Shown: positions 23,244-34,604 of the stretch, in pieces
Layout: every line of letters starts with the position of its first letter
Numbering within the stretch: the first letter of the stretch is position 1
NCBI RefSeq assembly: GCF_000344685.1
Contig: NW_006920427.1
Location: forward strand, 164,539-228,538
DNA length: 64,000 nucleotides
Direction: 5' to 3'
From: Gloeophyllum trabeum ATCC 11539
Taxonomy: Eukaryota; Basidiomycota; Agaricomycetes; Gloeophyllales; Gloeophyllaceae
Program-made: the position numbers and the translations under genes
Notes under the pieces: model-generated
Database searches by the model: none
What the model was told of the DNA's origin: nothing
What the model saw: the letters and a program-made list of their open reading frames with translations, nothing else

Positions 23244-25417
23244 TCACCGCAGAGCACTCGCGCGTAAGGTAGACGCCGAACTGAGCAAGAAATCCGTTTG
23301 CTCCTCCGTTTCATCCTCTGTCTTCACGCTAGCGCCCTGGATCACAGCGAGGTCTTTGAGGTCCCGCTGCAGAATCTTCGTGAGATGTTCCAAACCAGCT
23401 TGCTGCTCCATCAAAATCTACAAGGAACATAAGCCACAATTCCGTATCGACAGACAGAACACACCTGTGCAATCTGAGCCAAACCCTCTTCATCAACGAC
23501 AGCCCAGCCCACGTTCCCGTCAGCCCGCAGCTTCCCATCTCTTTCCCTCGCTGCGTTGACAGCACCTATCAGGGCCCACAGTTCGTTCAGTTTACCCTTC
23601 AGCCGACCGATGCCCCCTGGTCTCCGAATCTCAGCGTCGATATCTTCCAACGCCGCTCGCAGCGCCTCTTCCTCAGGCCGTATAGAGGACGAACGTAGCG
23701 CGGGTATCAGGAGATGTAGATGCTGCACAAGCTTGAGAATCCGGTGTGTTATCTGCGCCTGAAGGGCAGCCGCGCGGTGCAGGCGTGAGGAGTTGGACAG
23801 CTCGTGCTTCCGGGCAAGGTTTTCTATTCTTGACCTCAGTTCCTGGAGGGCATCTGTCAGACCGGTATCCACATCTACATGAGGAGCTGAGCTACCTTGA
23901 TCTTTTCTGCGTGAGCAGCAGCTTGCTGGGTCTGGGCTTCAACACGCTTCTGAAGGTCGTCGAAACCTACAGCAAGGGCAGGCACTAAGCTGTCCCCGAG
24001 GGATCAGCATCCATCACACATCCGTACAGCCCTTCCCACTCACCAGCTGGGATCGGGGTTCTCGTGCACAGCCTTCTGCCACAATGCTTCATTCGTCGCA
24101 TTAGGAGGCCGCCCGTAGAGATGTATCTGGTTCGGATCGACAAGGTTGTAGAAGTAGTGCTAGAATCAAACAATTAGGGTATCAGCCATGCTATCCTGAA
24201 ACTATCCGCCGAACCTGGAATCGGCAATCCGGGGAACTAGGATTCCACGCCGCCATGACTGCCTCTATCCGCTGAGTCAAAGCCAAGAACTGTGATTGGG
24301 GGTCTGCAGGCTGGGACGGTACGACAGTCGCTCTGGCAGTACCCAAGAGGCTCCCGCCGCCAAGCACCGACGACCCTAGCGTGCTACCGCCAAGCAGTCC
24401 CCCGCCAGCCAGGAAAGACTGGCCTATAGTAGAACCGCCGAATAGCGAATTCTGAGGTTGGGCTTGCTGCGTCTGGCCGAAAAGCGAGCCTGCGGGCTTA
24501 TTGTGAGTAATCCCAAACAGCGAGGGTTGTGCACCGTTGTTCTGTGTGGTTGGAAAGAGGCCGCCATCGGACTCACCAGTATTCCCAAAAAGATTTGAGC
24601 CGCCTGCAGTGCTTTGCCCCAAGGTGCTGCCAAAAAGGGCCCCTTGCGTGGGCGCGTTGGTGTGCGCGTTGGTGTTGCCAAAGAGCCCGCCCCCGCTTTG
24701 CTGAGCATTCGTGTTGGTGTTGGTGTTCCCGAAGAGCCCGCCACCGGTCTGCTGGGTATTCGTACTCGTGTTCCCAAACAGCCCCCCGCCGCTCTGCTGC
24801 GTACTCGTACCTGTGTTCCCGAACAACCCCCCTCCACCCGCGCTGGGCTGGTTACCAGTACTCGTACCCGTATTCCCAAATAATCCTCCTCCAGGCTTCG
24901 TGTTCCCAAAGAGCCCACCACCTTGCATCTGCTGATTCGTGTTCGTATTCGTATTCCCGAACAACCCCCCACCCGTAGTCGGTTGCGATTGGTTTTGGTT
25001 CGCAGTATTGCCGAAGAGCCCTCCGCCCGAGGGCTGCGTGTTCGTAGACGTGTTCCCAAAGAGGCCGCCGCCGGACTGCTGCTGCTGGTTGTTCGCCGCG
25101 TTGGCATTCGTGTTCCCGAAAAGACCGCTGCCACCAAACAAACCACTGCCTCCCGTATTCCCTGTGCCCTGAGTCTGCCCGCCAGTCCCTGAGGTAGAAG
25201 CGCCACCGAACAAGGGGTTCGTCGTTCCCTGAGCAGGTTGTTGCGCGGTGTTGGTATTCCCGAACAGCGAAGGAGCGCCCGATGTTGATGTCGACGATCC
25301 CAAGTTTCCAAATAACCCTCCTCCTCCTGTTGTGTTCTGTCCTCCCTGCTGCTGCGTATTTGCGTTCGTGTTTCCGAATAGGCCACCGCCAGTGGTTGAT
25401 GAACCAAATAGACTCAT
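23244..25417 (-). CDS. NUP57: FG-nucleoporin Nup54/Nup57 family
   Basis: Exons 25417-24215, 24159-24044, 23989-23896, 23842-23465, 23417-23244 give 654 residues. The first ~290 residues are GLFG repeats (about twenty GLFGN units separated by N/T/Q/S-rich spacers), the phase-forming barrier of the nuclear pore. After a Gln/Ala-rich linker comes the Nup54 domain: FLALTQRIEAVMAAWNPSSP, HYFYNLVDPNQIHLYGRPPN, HENPDPSCLVPALAVGFDDL, and then coiled coil (KRVEAQTQQAAAHAEKIK, ELRSRIENLARKHELSNSSR) ending near SSASTLRASALR. It belongs to the Nsp1-Nup57-Nup49 (Nup62-54-58) channel complex. The intron between exons 3 and 4 needs the downstream CTCCAG acceptor; nearer AG sites break the frame. Divergent from ribokinase, 206 bp between starts. 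Confidence 0.93.
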
Positions 25418-25623
25418 GACTGCAGGCTACGGCTTGTGCTTTAGACGAGTGTGAACGCGGTAGACATGTTTACATACCGTTCAGTGGCAAGAAGACAGAG
25501 AGTGGCGGTGGAAGGCGACGCGTCGTTGAACGCGTCTTTGCCACCGGCACATCCGTGCAAGGACGTTGTGGCTGAGGCCTACACTAAACTTTTTGCAAAC
25601 TCTTATAGAGGATAGAAACAGGC
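25418..25623. promoter_or_regulatory. Shared divergent promoter, NUP57 / ribokinase
   Basis: 206 bp between the two start codons must carry both promoters. No TATA box is obvious. Confidence 0.5.
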
Positions 25624-26974
25624 ATGTCGCGCTGCTTGGTGCGTGGATCTATCAGTGCGGTGTTGCGAGTCTGTTCTGTACGTATCCCGCGCTAACCTCC
25701 ATCTCAGACATCGATGAATTTTTTCACGGTGAGCATCCCTCTCCTGTCTACTCTCTATTTTACTTGTCTGTAAATCCGAGCTAACCTCCGCTCCTAATAG
25801 TCCGTGACATCGTCCGTGCAGGCGAGACTACCTCCTCCACCGGCATCGAACGACGGGCAGGTGGCAAAGGCGCGAACCAGGCCGTCGCCGTAGCGCGCGC
25901 AGGCGGGCCAGTCGAACTTATCGGTGCGGTGGGGGAGGATGGGCGCTGGGTGCGCGACCAACTGAATGAGTTCGGTGTGAACGTGGATGAGGTGGCATTC
26001 ACAGATGTAGGTTTCCGCTCGATCCCTTTTTACTTGGGCCGGTAAAGACTTGAATGGGGACGGATCAACAGGAACCCACTGGCAGGGCCGTCATACAGTT
26101 GGCCGAGAGCGGGGAGAATTGCATCAGTGAGTAGGAGCTTTCCGGCCCCTTACTGTGAGAGCTCTATGCGCACTGGAGCTAACCCGACATCCCATCCCAG
26201 TTCTCTTCAAAGGTGCGAATTACGCCGACGTGCCGTCTCGGACCACCCTCCACTCCCTCGGCAAGCCCATCTCTCACCTACTCGTCCAGAACGAGATCCC
26301 CCTCTCCTCCACCCTCTCTTACCTCTCCCTCGCCCATTCCGAGGGTGTCTCAACTGTATTCAACCCCTCTCCCATGCCGACCCCCGCCGAGCTGCGCGCC
26401 TTTCCGTGGACGCACGTCTCCTGGCTGCTCCTCAACGAGGGCGAGGCGGCGGACCTGCTCACCGCCCTCGGCGCACCACACGTCACGCCTTTCGAGGAGA
26501 CAAAGGAGGGGCTGCCCAGCACGCCTTCGTTGTTGACGTCCTACTCCGTCGTAGCCCGCCTGTCTCGTCACCCGGCGTTCTCTCGGTCGGTGAATATCGT
26601 ATGCACGCTCGGCTCCGCGGGCGTGCTTGCTCTTCTCCCAGCCTTGCTGAATCCGATATACGTACCTGCTGCGAAGCTCGAGGGCTCCGTGAGGGATACT
26701 ACAGGAGCCGGCGATTGCTTCACTGGGTACCTGGTGGCTGAGTTGATGAGACAGAAACTTGCTACAGGAGTAGAGCTCCATGAGGCTAAGATGACTGAAA
26801 TACTGAGGATTGCGGTGCAGGTGAGCGTGAAAGTGCTTGATTTTACTCAACAGCAGCCTGATGACTTACGTGCAGGCTGCTGGGATATGTGTAGAACGCC
26901 GGGGCGCTATGGAGAGTATACCTACACGTGCGGAGGTGCTCGAGCGGCTGCAATCGGAGTCAGTAGAATGCTAA
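25624..26974 (+). CDS. RBK1: Ribokinase (PfkB family carbohydrate kinase)
   Basis: Six exons: 25624-25654, 25708-25728, 25801-26006, 26072-26126, 26201-26820, 26876-26974, giving 343 residues. The start MSRCLVRGSINIDEFFHV is the ribokinase N-terminus (substrate-binding Asn/Asp). It is followed by the PfkB signature 1 region AGGKGANQAVAVARAGG, the NEGE motif (WLLLNEGEAADLL) that binds phosphate and Mg, and the C-terminal signature DTTGAGDCFTGYL with the catalytic Asp. The enzyme phosphorylates D-ribose to ribose-5-phosphate in the cytosol. The 21-nt exon 2 encodes NIDEFFH, part of the substrate site, and is needed for frame. Length is normal for fungal ribokinases. Confidence 0.92.
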
Positions 26975-28161
26975 GGCTATTGGAAATTCTGGCAAGCCTG
27001 CACCGACTTTGAGGAGACTATGTCGTGGAAACCAGGTACTGAGAGACGCCGGGCAAGGCAGAGCGGTCCCCTTCCCGCTCCGTTGTCTCCAATGCAACTC
27101 GTAAACTATGCTAGCCAGGGCATTGCCGACATCCCATCACAGTACATCCGTATTCACAAAACTCGAAATATTTGCGTTGGCATTGATCATCAAATACTAG
27201 TCGTGGTTTTCTCCACATTGCAGACGGGTCTTCTGCGTCGATTCCGAGCCAGAGAGTCTTCCTCGAACTCGCCCAGCTCGGGCTGATAGGACGGAGATTC
27301 CGTACCTAACACGACGTCGTGCTTCAGGGGTCCGTGCGTTCGGATGTAACCACCTTTCCATCCTCCATTGGGATGTTGCCACATCGTCCTCCTCGGTCTT
27401 GTGGTCAACGTTTCTTTCCATGTTCGAGGTCACCAAGTTTGTGGACTTGTCGACGAGTCGGTCCCTGCAGATCTCTCCCCGATCTTTCAGTGACGTAGTA
27501 ATATGTGATAGGAGTAGAAAGATGCGTTGTGATTGGCCGGTACTGTAAAGAAAACTGCGGCGGGACTAACCGAAAGCTCGTTTACCCGCTCCACACGCCG
27601 CCCTGGATGGTATTGCGAGCCAAAGGGCCGGCAGAGGATGCCCCCCTTCGAGCTCTTTGTCTAAATTGAAGTCATTATATCTGGGAATGGGCCATATCCA
27701 GAGTTAATATTTAATCCCCGCACCCGGCATGCTGGCACATTCCCCCCGCGAGAATGTCCGCCGTCTTAACCACCGGATCCGCATCCCAGACGGTCCGCAA
27801 ACAAATAGGTTGGCTAGGGGATATTTACCTCTTCTGTAATAGCTGAGACCTTCCGCCATCGTGCTAATACATATTCCCGCACGCGCGTGTCTGAAGAGGT
27901 CTGAAAGCCGACGAAGATAGCAGGTGGATGTGTCAAGCCTGGTTATCCAATTTCCCACTGCTATGTGCTAATTACTGATCGAATTTCATCCTCTGCCCCT
28001 GCCCCGGCCTCGCAGCCAAGCTACATATGTCATTTCTGCCCCGGGCCCCTTATAAAATGAGGAGTCGGGGTGGTGTTCAGCAGGCTCTCCTGGCCGCTGT
28101 CCCTCTTTTCTAATCACTTAAGCTCTGAATTCTAGTTCGTCTCGTGGGTCCCTGATATATC
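26975..28161. other. Intergenic interval with FAD-oxidase promoter
   Basis: About 1.2 kb without a supported gene. The last part carries a TATA box (28051-28057) for the downstream secreted oxidase. The rest shows nothing clear. Confidence 0.5.
28051..28057 (+). promoter_or_regulatory. TATA box of the FAD oxidase gene
   Basis: TATAAAA lies 105 bp upstream of the ATG at 28162, in an otherwise GC-rich stretch. A TATA box suits a regulated secreted enzyme; most housekeeping genes here lack one. Confidence 0.6.
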
Positions 28162-30282
28162 ATGTCATTTAAGCTTGCAGTGGCGGTGACGCTCTACGCG
28201 TCGACGTTCTTCCTCGGCGCCTCTGCTGCTCCGAGGAGCCTCGTCGATTGGCTGAACCCAAATTCGACGTGCTCGCAAATCAAGAATGCCTTGTCTTCTT
28301 CGTCTGCATTGTGTTGGCCAGGTACGAGCTCCAGGACTACTTGTGCTGATACCCAGGACTGATCAGATTTGTGCATGCCCTGTCAGGCTCGATACATTAC
28401 ACGGAGGATATCGAGCACTGGGCGAGCTCCAGCACGCAACTCTCAGCTTGCTCAGTGGAGCCAGGAACAGCGGAGGACGTCGGGAAGATCGTTAGTGACC
28501 CCTGTACTGCACATCTCCCATCTCACGTACATCGTCATCCACAGCTACAAATCCTTGCGGCCACCAATACGTCCTTTGCTGTGCGTGCCACTCAATCTAC
28601 TCTGTATCATACCTCCTATACCGACTGAAGTGTCTTAGGTGAAAGGCGGCGGCCATGCGTCCAACCCGGGCTTCTCGTCCACCACGGGCGTGCACATCTC
28701 CATGACCCGCTTCTCGGAAGTGACGTACCACCCAGAGTCGTCCACGGCCGACATCGGCGCGGGCAACGTCTGGGACACGGTGTACAATGTCCTCGAGGAG
28801 CAGGGCGTGATGGTTGTCGGGGGGAGGGTCACTGGTGTGGGCGTTGCAGGATTTACACTTGGCGGAGGTGCGCGTTCGATCTGAGGAGTTTCCCTTAAGA
28901 GCATGAGCTGATGCTAGGGTATAAAGGGTACTCGTGGCTGACGAACCAGTATGGCCTGACGATTGACACTGTCGTGGCCTTCGAACTCGTCCTGCCCAAC
29001 GGGACGGTCACTACCGTTACGGAGTCGTCCAATCCCGATCTCATGTTCGCTCTGAAGGTACGTTCAGACTATCTGCAACCACGAACGTGCTTATATTGTA
29101 TACTAAACGACCCTTGATGCATCAGGGCGGGTACAACAACTTCGTGCGTAGCACCTATCGCTAGATGGCTGGGTTTCCTCCGGGCATACTGAGCCTTCAC
29201 GCAGGGCATCGTGACCAAATTCACCCTGAAGACCTTCGCGCAGGGACAAGTTTGGGTGCGTCCGCGCTCTCTCACATCCGCATAGTTCACGACCTCACGT
29301 CGCGCAGGGAGGCCTGCTGACGTTTACCGAGAACGTCATCCCGCAAGTGACCGCCGCCGCGGCGAACTTCGCCGCGAACGTGACGGACCCGAAGGCGGGG
29401 ATCATCACCACGTACAACTTCCTCCTCGGTGAGGTGCGCGTTGGCTGTTCTCTGCTCACCGGTCCCTCGGCTGATGTGAACAGCCGGGAGTGTCCCAGAT
29501 CCTCTTCTACGACGGCGAGGAGCCGCCCGCGGGGATCTTCGACGAGTTCCTCGCGATCCCGCACTTCACGGAGGACATCAAGACGCGCAGCTTCAGCAGC
29601 CTCGTGCAAGCTAGCCCGTCGAACGCTACGTCCGGAACTCGGTAAGCCCCGCTCCACGCAGTAGCCGACGTTTGACGCTGACGCGCGGATGGCGCAGGGG
29701 GATCTTCAACACTGTCTCCCTCCTCGAGTACACGCCCGAGCTGCTCGACACCATCGTGAACGAAACCACCGTGCGTCCTCCTCCCCCCTCGATCCCATCC
29801 ACAACCCTGATGTATTCGATTAGTACTGGGGCTCCACGCTGCAGTGGTCCTCGGGCACCTTCATCTCGTACGACGTCGAGCCCTTCCGGCCGTCCCTCTT
29901 CTCGCAAGGCAGCACCTCCACGTCCGCGTACCCGCCCTCGCGCGCACAGCCGCTCCTCCCGCTGAACCTGTACTTTGCATACACGGACGCGCTGCAGGAC
30001 CAGCGGTTCTACGACGCGATCCGGCAGACCGCCGCCACCATCAAGGCGAAGGTCGGTCGTTCAGCGTTCCGTGCCGTTCCTCCTCCTCGCTGACCGTGTT
30101 TGTGCGTGCAGGCGGTGTCGCTGGGCCAGGCCGTCGCGGACGCGCCGATGTACGGCAACTACGCGATATTCAGCACGCCGCTGGAGACGATCTACGGGGA
30201 GCAGCTCCCGCGCCTGCGCAGCATCAAGCAGCGGTACGACCCGGGCAACGTCATGGCGCTCGCTGGGGGGTGGAAGATCTGA
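28162..30282 (+). CDS. Secreted FAD-linked oxidase, BBE-like (berberine bridge enzyme family)
   Basis: Eleven exons: 28162-28321, 28387-28490, 28639-28867, 28918-29057, 29126-29143, 29205-29255, 29308-29433, 29484-29641, 29698-29770, 29824-30051, 30112-30282, giving 485 residues. A signal peptide (LAVAVTLYASTFFLGASAA) leads into the PCMH-type FAD domain. That domain has VKGGGHASNPGFSS (the His is the likely covalent flavin attachment site) and VGGRVTGVGVAGFTLGGG. The residue that would be the second, cysteinyl flavin link in bicovalent members is not Cys, so attachment is probably single. The C-terminal BBE segment RYDPGNVMALAGGWKI closes the protein. Members oxidise sugars, alcohols or alkaloid-like substrates with oxygen and release peroxide; the substrate is unknown. 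Exon 5 is only 18 nt (GGYNNF). Confidence 0.88.
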
Positions 30283-31128
30283 GGGCTCGTCCGCACGCGT
30301 CCCGCGCACACTTGGTTTCTGCACGTATAACTGCATCTACATTTGCTGATCTCTACCCGTTCACTCGTTATTACTGATCCATTCTTTTTTTTTTGCTTGC
30401 CGTTACTACGGACTCGAGATCGTCTGCTGTAAATTAGTCGCGCGGGTGAATGAAAATCGAGTGCGCTCTCGGGACCTGACGTGGCATCTTGAAAGGCCTC
30501 GCAATGTTGGTGTTGGGGGACATCGATCGTCTTAGAAGTCGTGCTCGCCCCGTGCATGTTTACCTGGAGAGCGCGAGACACCACATATATATTTGGTCGA
30601 TGGCTCTCGCTACGAGCCCTGGTGCCCAGTCTTGGGCAGCCTTCCGGGGAACGGGCAGGCTCGGTGATATCAGCGACTGATTCACACATGTACTGGAGCG
30701 TTGAGGAATACAAGTACACACATGGCGGCGGGGATCGCGAGGCCGGGTATCCAGCGAATCTGCGCTCTAAGCATTCGACACTCGTTCGGGCGAGGGATTC
30801 CTTCTACACCGTGGCGCATGTCTTGCTATGGGAAGGGATAAATATTGTGTACACCTCGTCGACGCTTGGAAGTTTACCTCGGGCGAAAAGTGACTGAGTC
30901 ACTGCATGATACAAGCGCGAGCAATTGCGTTCGAGTGGTGGAATTTGCGATTGATTCCTGGCGGTGACAAACATACATATTCTCGATATGGTATCGTTCC
31001 TACCTTTCTGAGTCTTGTTGTCCCACGCCCCTCAAGCCCTTAACAGTTCACCGACGACAACATAGAACTACTGTAAGTACTAGGCCCAGCAGCCTCCCGT
31101 CCTCATCCACCCGCCCTCCAGCGGCCCC
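30283..31128. other. Intergenic interval
   Basis: No supported gene. A T-run occurs near 30385-30394, just downstream of the oxidase. The end holds the promoter of the Hri1-like pair. Confidence 0.45.
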
Positions 31129-31788
31129 ATGTCCGTCTCCACCCGCCTCTCCCTCCAATTCCCGCCGCGCCCCGCCTCCGAGAACACTGACACCCTCGTG
31201 CTCACCTTCCACAGCCACTACCTCGACCTGCGCGTCCTCCGCTGCCCCTCCACCTCCGCCACCTCCCCTTCCCCACTGTCCCCCCCAATCGAATGGGCCT
31301 TCGCCGGCACCCTCGCGCACCCCTCCCCGGCGCGCACGACCTGGCAGCACGCCATCGACTCGCGCGGGCCCTCGGGCGTTGACACGGGCGTCTCTACCGC
31401 GCTCGACAACGGGGACACGCTCGAGGAGGGCGAGATGCGCGACCCCGACTCCGACACTGGCGAGGTGAGGGCGTATAGGGAGGTGTGGCGCCGCGTGCCC
31501 GTCGAGCGCGAGGCGCGCGCGTGGTGTCTCGAGTCTGAGGAGGGCGAGGGGAAGGTGTTTGTTGGGCGCGTCGGGCTGTACTTCCTGGCGCTCGGGCAGC
31601 GCGGAGAGGCGTTCGCCGCGCGGAGGTGGCAGTTGGAGGATGGGCGGTGGAGGGAGGTGTACCGCATCAACACTGGCGCGCTCGCGGTGCCCGCGCCGGG
31701 GGACGTACCGGAGGAACAGGTACGCGAAGGCGCGGTGGTGCAAGTGAAAGGGAGGGCGTATGTCGTGAGGGAAGCTTACGCTGTCTAA
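31129..31788 (+). CDS. HRI1 family protein, copy 1
   Basis: Intronless 219-residue frame. Landmarks are STRLSLQFPPRP with TDTLVLTFHSHYLDLRVLR, EWAFAGTLAHPS, a central YREVWRRVPVE followed by WCLES, GKVFVGRVGLYFLALGQ, a FAARRWQLEDGRWREVYRI strand pair and a C-terminal YVVREAYAV. This order (two beta-barrel halves, EWAFAG, YxEVWR, YxxREAYAV end) is how I recognise the HRI1 family, named after a yeast protein that interacts with the kinase Hrr25 and binds Sec72. Its molecular role is unknown. The coding sequence is very GC-rich. The gene is tandem with a paralogue 131 bp downstream. The family call rests on remembered motifs. Confidence 0.65.
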   Translation: MSVSTRLSLQFPPRPASENTDTLVLTFHSHYLDLRVLRCPSTSATSPSPLSPPIEWAFAGTLAHPSPARTTWQHAIDSRGPSGVDTGVSTALDNGDTLEEGEMRDPDSDTGEVRAYREVWRRVPVEREARAWCLESEEGEGKVFVGRVGLYFLALGQRGEAFAARRWQLEDGRWREVYRINTGALAVPAPGDVPEEQVREGAVVQVKGRAYVVREAYAV

Positions 31789-31918
31789 AACACCGAGATA
31801 CAACGCGGGCATCCGCGTTAAAAATACCAATAGCCCGTGCCGTACGTACACACACACACTTCTCATCCAACCCTTATCTCCCCAGCCCAGCCCCTCCATC
31901 CTACCACGAACAAGCACA

Positions 31919-32602
31919 ATGTCCAAACTCGCCGCGACGCGCATCTCCCTCCAGCTCCCACCCGGCGCGCCCTCCGAAGAAACCGACACCCTCGTCCTCA
32001 CCTTCCGCGCGCACTACATCGACCTGCGCGTCCTGCGTTCCTCCCTCTCCTCCTCCCCGCAGCGGGTGGAAGTAGACGAGGGCTTCGCAGGCACCCTCAC
32101 GCACGCCTCGCCCGCGCACACGCGGTGGACGCACGTCGTCGACTCCAACGGGTCCGACAAGCTCGACGAGGGCACGTTCACGCTGCTTCCGAACGGAGAC
32201 GAGGTCGAGGAGGGGCTGACGGAGGCGGGGGGGACGTATAGAGAGGTGTGGCGGCAGGTGCCGGTGGAGGCGGGCGCGCCCGCGTGGTTCCTCGAGTCCA
32301 CGTCCCCGTCCCCGTCCACCTCTTCCTCTCCCTCCACCAAGGACACGCGTATGGGGGAGGGGGGAGAGAAGGTATTCGCAGCCCGCATGGGCCTCTATTA
32401 CCTGACCATGGGCCAGACCGGCGCGCGCGGGCGGGGGTACAGCGCGCAGCGGTGGCAGCTCGAGGGCGGCGCATGGCGGCGCGTGTATAAGGTCGGCGGG
32501 ATGCGGTTGCCGGAGCCGAGTGAGGTGGGGGAGGTACGGGAGGGGGAGGAGGTGTGGGTTGGTGGGAGGGGGTATGTTGTTCGGGAAGCGTATGCTATCT
32601 AA
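31919..32602 (+). CDS. HRI1 family protein, copy 2
   Basis: Intronless 227-residue frame, clearly paralogous to the gene just upstream. It has ATRISLQLPPGAPSEETDTL, VLTFRAHYIDLRVLR, GFAGTLTHASPAHTRWTHVV, YREVWRQVPVEAGAPAWFLE, FAARMGLYYLTMGQTG, QRWQLEGGAWRRVYKVGGM and an identical end, YVVREAYA. Differences include a Ser/Pro/Thr-rich loop of about 14 residues after WFLEST and loss of the EW in front of the FAG motif. The same strand, same structure and short spacing point to a local tandem duplication. A G-rich tract lies 22 bp past the stop. Confidence 0.65.
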   Translation: MSKLAATRISLQLPPGAPSEETDTLVLTFRAHYIDLRVLRSSLSSSPQRVEVDEGFAGTLTHASPAHTRWTHVVDSNGSDKLDEGTFTLLPNGDEVEEGLTEAGGTYREVWRQVPVEAGAPAWFLESTSPSPSTSSSPSTKDTRMGEGGEKVFAARMGLYYLTMGQTGARGRGYSAQRWQLEGGAWRRVYKVGGMRLPEPSEVGEVREGEEVWVGGRGYVVREAYAI

Positions 32603-32623
32603 AATCAGCAAGGCAAGACACGC

Positions 32624-32646
32624 GGGGGAGGGGGAGGGGGAGGGGG
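32624..32646 (+). other. G-quadruplex-type tract in the 3' region
   Basis: Four runs of five G separated by single A residues on the sense strand, starting 22 bp after the stop of the second HRI1-like gene. It meets the usual G4 pattern with one-base loops and would be transcribed into the 3' UTR. Confidence 0.8.
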
Positions 32647-33645
32647 AAGGAAAGTAGGATTCCTGTCCTTGCTAGCTGGCGCGGCAGGGGTTGAATCAGA
32701 CTCGGCGGAGCATGCATAGCATATCGCGCAGGCGTTTCCGTCGTAATGACCGCTTAGACGAGCGCGAACATTAGAACAACCAGAAGGTGTGTTCGCGAGG
32801 CACTTTCGGTAGAGGAAAGCCAAGCCAGACTGAGGAGGGACACCGCGGCTCCGGGGCGGGATCATGTCCATGTCAATGTCATACATGTACTCGGTTCCTG
32901 GCGTAGGAGACGTAAGCGAGAACGAGCGGTCCGAGGTAACTGGGAAAGGCTAGCCAAAGCAGTTATAACATTCTCCGTACCGACGATGCAAGGATCAGGA
33001 AGCTAGGTACTGGATGACTACCAAGGGGGGATCCATAGCACCAGGCAACGAAGATGTGCGCCTACGGGTGAATGCAGGAGAGGAGAAAGACTACTAAGGA
33101 CCTAGTCGGTTATATACTACCATTGAAACAACTACAAATTCTATGCACTGTGGCTGAGGGACCCACAAAGTCTACCAGGCAACCCTGTGAAATACACTGA
33201 ATCATGAGATTTTCTTCAAATGCATCAAAATTAATACCAATAGAATCCTTAGAGTGTATTCTTTCGTTTAATCACAAAAAACTCTGAGGAATTTAAAGGA
33301 GTGGACTTTGCACTTCGACGGGGCTACCACTGGCACGCTAACAACGCCGCGGTACGCGAGCAACGCGGGGCGAGCGCACATCCGAGTCACTCCCTAGCTG
33401 TAGTCTACCCGTGCCAAGGGATACGTACGTAGGGACATCAGAACAAAGCCGGTGACAGCAGAGGCTGCCCGACTTGCAAGGCCGCGTATGAGAGGGAGCT
33501 CCTTGACACTGCAGTGCCTGAGAGGATCTGGATGAGCACTTAGTGTTTGACGTGTGGCTGCAATTACAATACCAGGTATTGGACATACTGGAATGCTGCA
33601 GCTGGCGTGATTGTGACTGGATGTTAAGAAGAGGTATGTTTGACC
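32647..33645. other. Repeat-rich interval
   Basis: No supported gene. About 32960-33080 is similar to parts of 36690-36790 and 37380-37470 (CCGACGATGCA and ATCCATAGCACCAGGCA landmarks). About 33130-33380 shares patches with 740-1060. These look like old dispersed repeats. Confidence 0.45.
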
Positions 33646-33648
33646 TGG

Positions 33649-33934
33649 CACTGGGTACAATACCCATATTGATCCACTGAGAAAGTGTGGAAGAATCTGG
33701 ACAAAGGTCAAATTTTGTTCATAGTGTTGCCTTGCAAAACAGATGAAAGTTTAATATACAGCACTGAACAAAGGTCATATCCTGTGTCACAATCAAATTT
33801 TTGCACTCTCAAAAGTAGTATTATTCTAATCCAGTTCATTGCCTGTGTAATGGACAATCATCCTAAAAAGTTTGAACTTTGACCTGTTATTTTCGTAGTT
33901 CTCTGCATGCTCAATATGGGTGATGTACCCAGTG
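33649..33934. mobile_element. Miniature CACTA-like transposon (copy 2)
   Basis: Terminal inverted repeats: the left end reads CACTGGGTACAATACCCATA and the right end, complemented, reads CACTGGGTACATCACCCATA; both continue TTGA. Flanking 3-bp direct repeats are TGG (33646-33648 and 33935-33937). Its left end matches the right end of the copy at 18157-18656, so the two are in opposite orientation. It is 286 bp, lacks the 10-bp tandem array and encodes nothing. It is non-autonomous. Confidence 0.75.
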
Positions 33935-33937
33935 TGG

Positions 33938-34604
33938 TGAGGTGGCACAAAGGTAGAAGGGGAGAAACGAGCCACCGAACGCCACAAATAAGACACAACT
34001 ACCAAATACAGCTTCATCGCTTCCAAATCCGCTACCATTTCACACGCGCCACAGTTCAACATCGACACCCTCGATGCAAGTTCCTATTTTATTTATCTCC
34101 TTCAGTAATATTATGCTATTGCCGCTCGACTTATAAGTCGACGACCTCGCTCTCTGTACACTATCCGCTTTCCCCCCTTTTGCAATCCAATCTGCGGTCC
34201 TCTTCTTGCGCGCGTGTCCGATCTGCTCGCCCGTGCGGGCTTTCAAATGGGCCAGGTAGTATGTTTTCTTTTGCTCTCTTCTCTTTTCTTAAAGCTCTAT
34301 TATCATCGAGTCAGATGTATCAGGCTGAATGTGCCTCGTTAATTGCAATGACGACCATTGAGCGAGCTCACTGATAGTAGTGAATAGCAGTGCCAGTGCC
34401 TCCTCCTAGTTATGAGATTACACCTGAAAACAGACAGCAGCACTCCCAGCAAAGAGGGGTCAGAAGTTTTTAGGGAGCGCCCTCAGCATGATACTAAAAC
34501 GTGTCACCTCAGGCTGCCCACGATGTGCTTGTGGGCTGCTGTGGGTGTCAACTTGATGTAGGCACGCCCGTTGAAACTGCTGCGACATGCCGCACTGACA
34601 GTGC
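33938..34604. other. Intergenic interval
   Basis: No supported gene and no clear repeat; short frames only. Confidence 0.4.

Noticed and set aside
24424..25407. 327-residue minus-strand frame rich in Arg/Ser
   Set aside because: Out-of-frame shadow of the GLFG repeats of the nucleoporin; its repetitive look comes from that array.
31048..32001. 317-residue minus-strand frame
   Set aside because: Lies antisense to the two HRI1-like genes; GC-rich third positions create long antisense frames.
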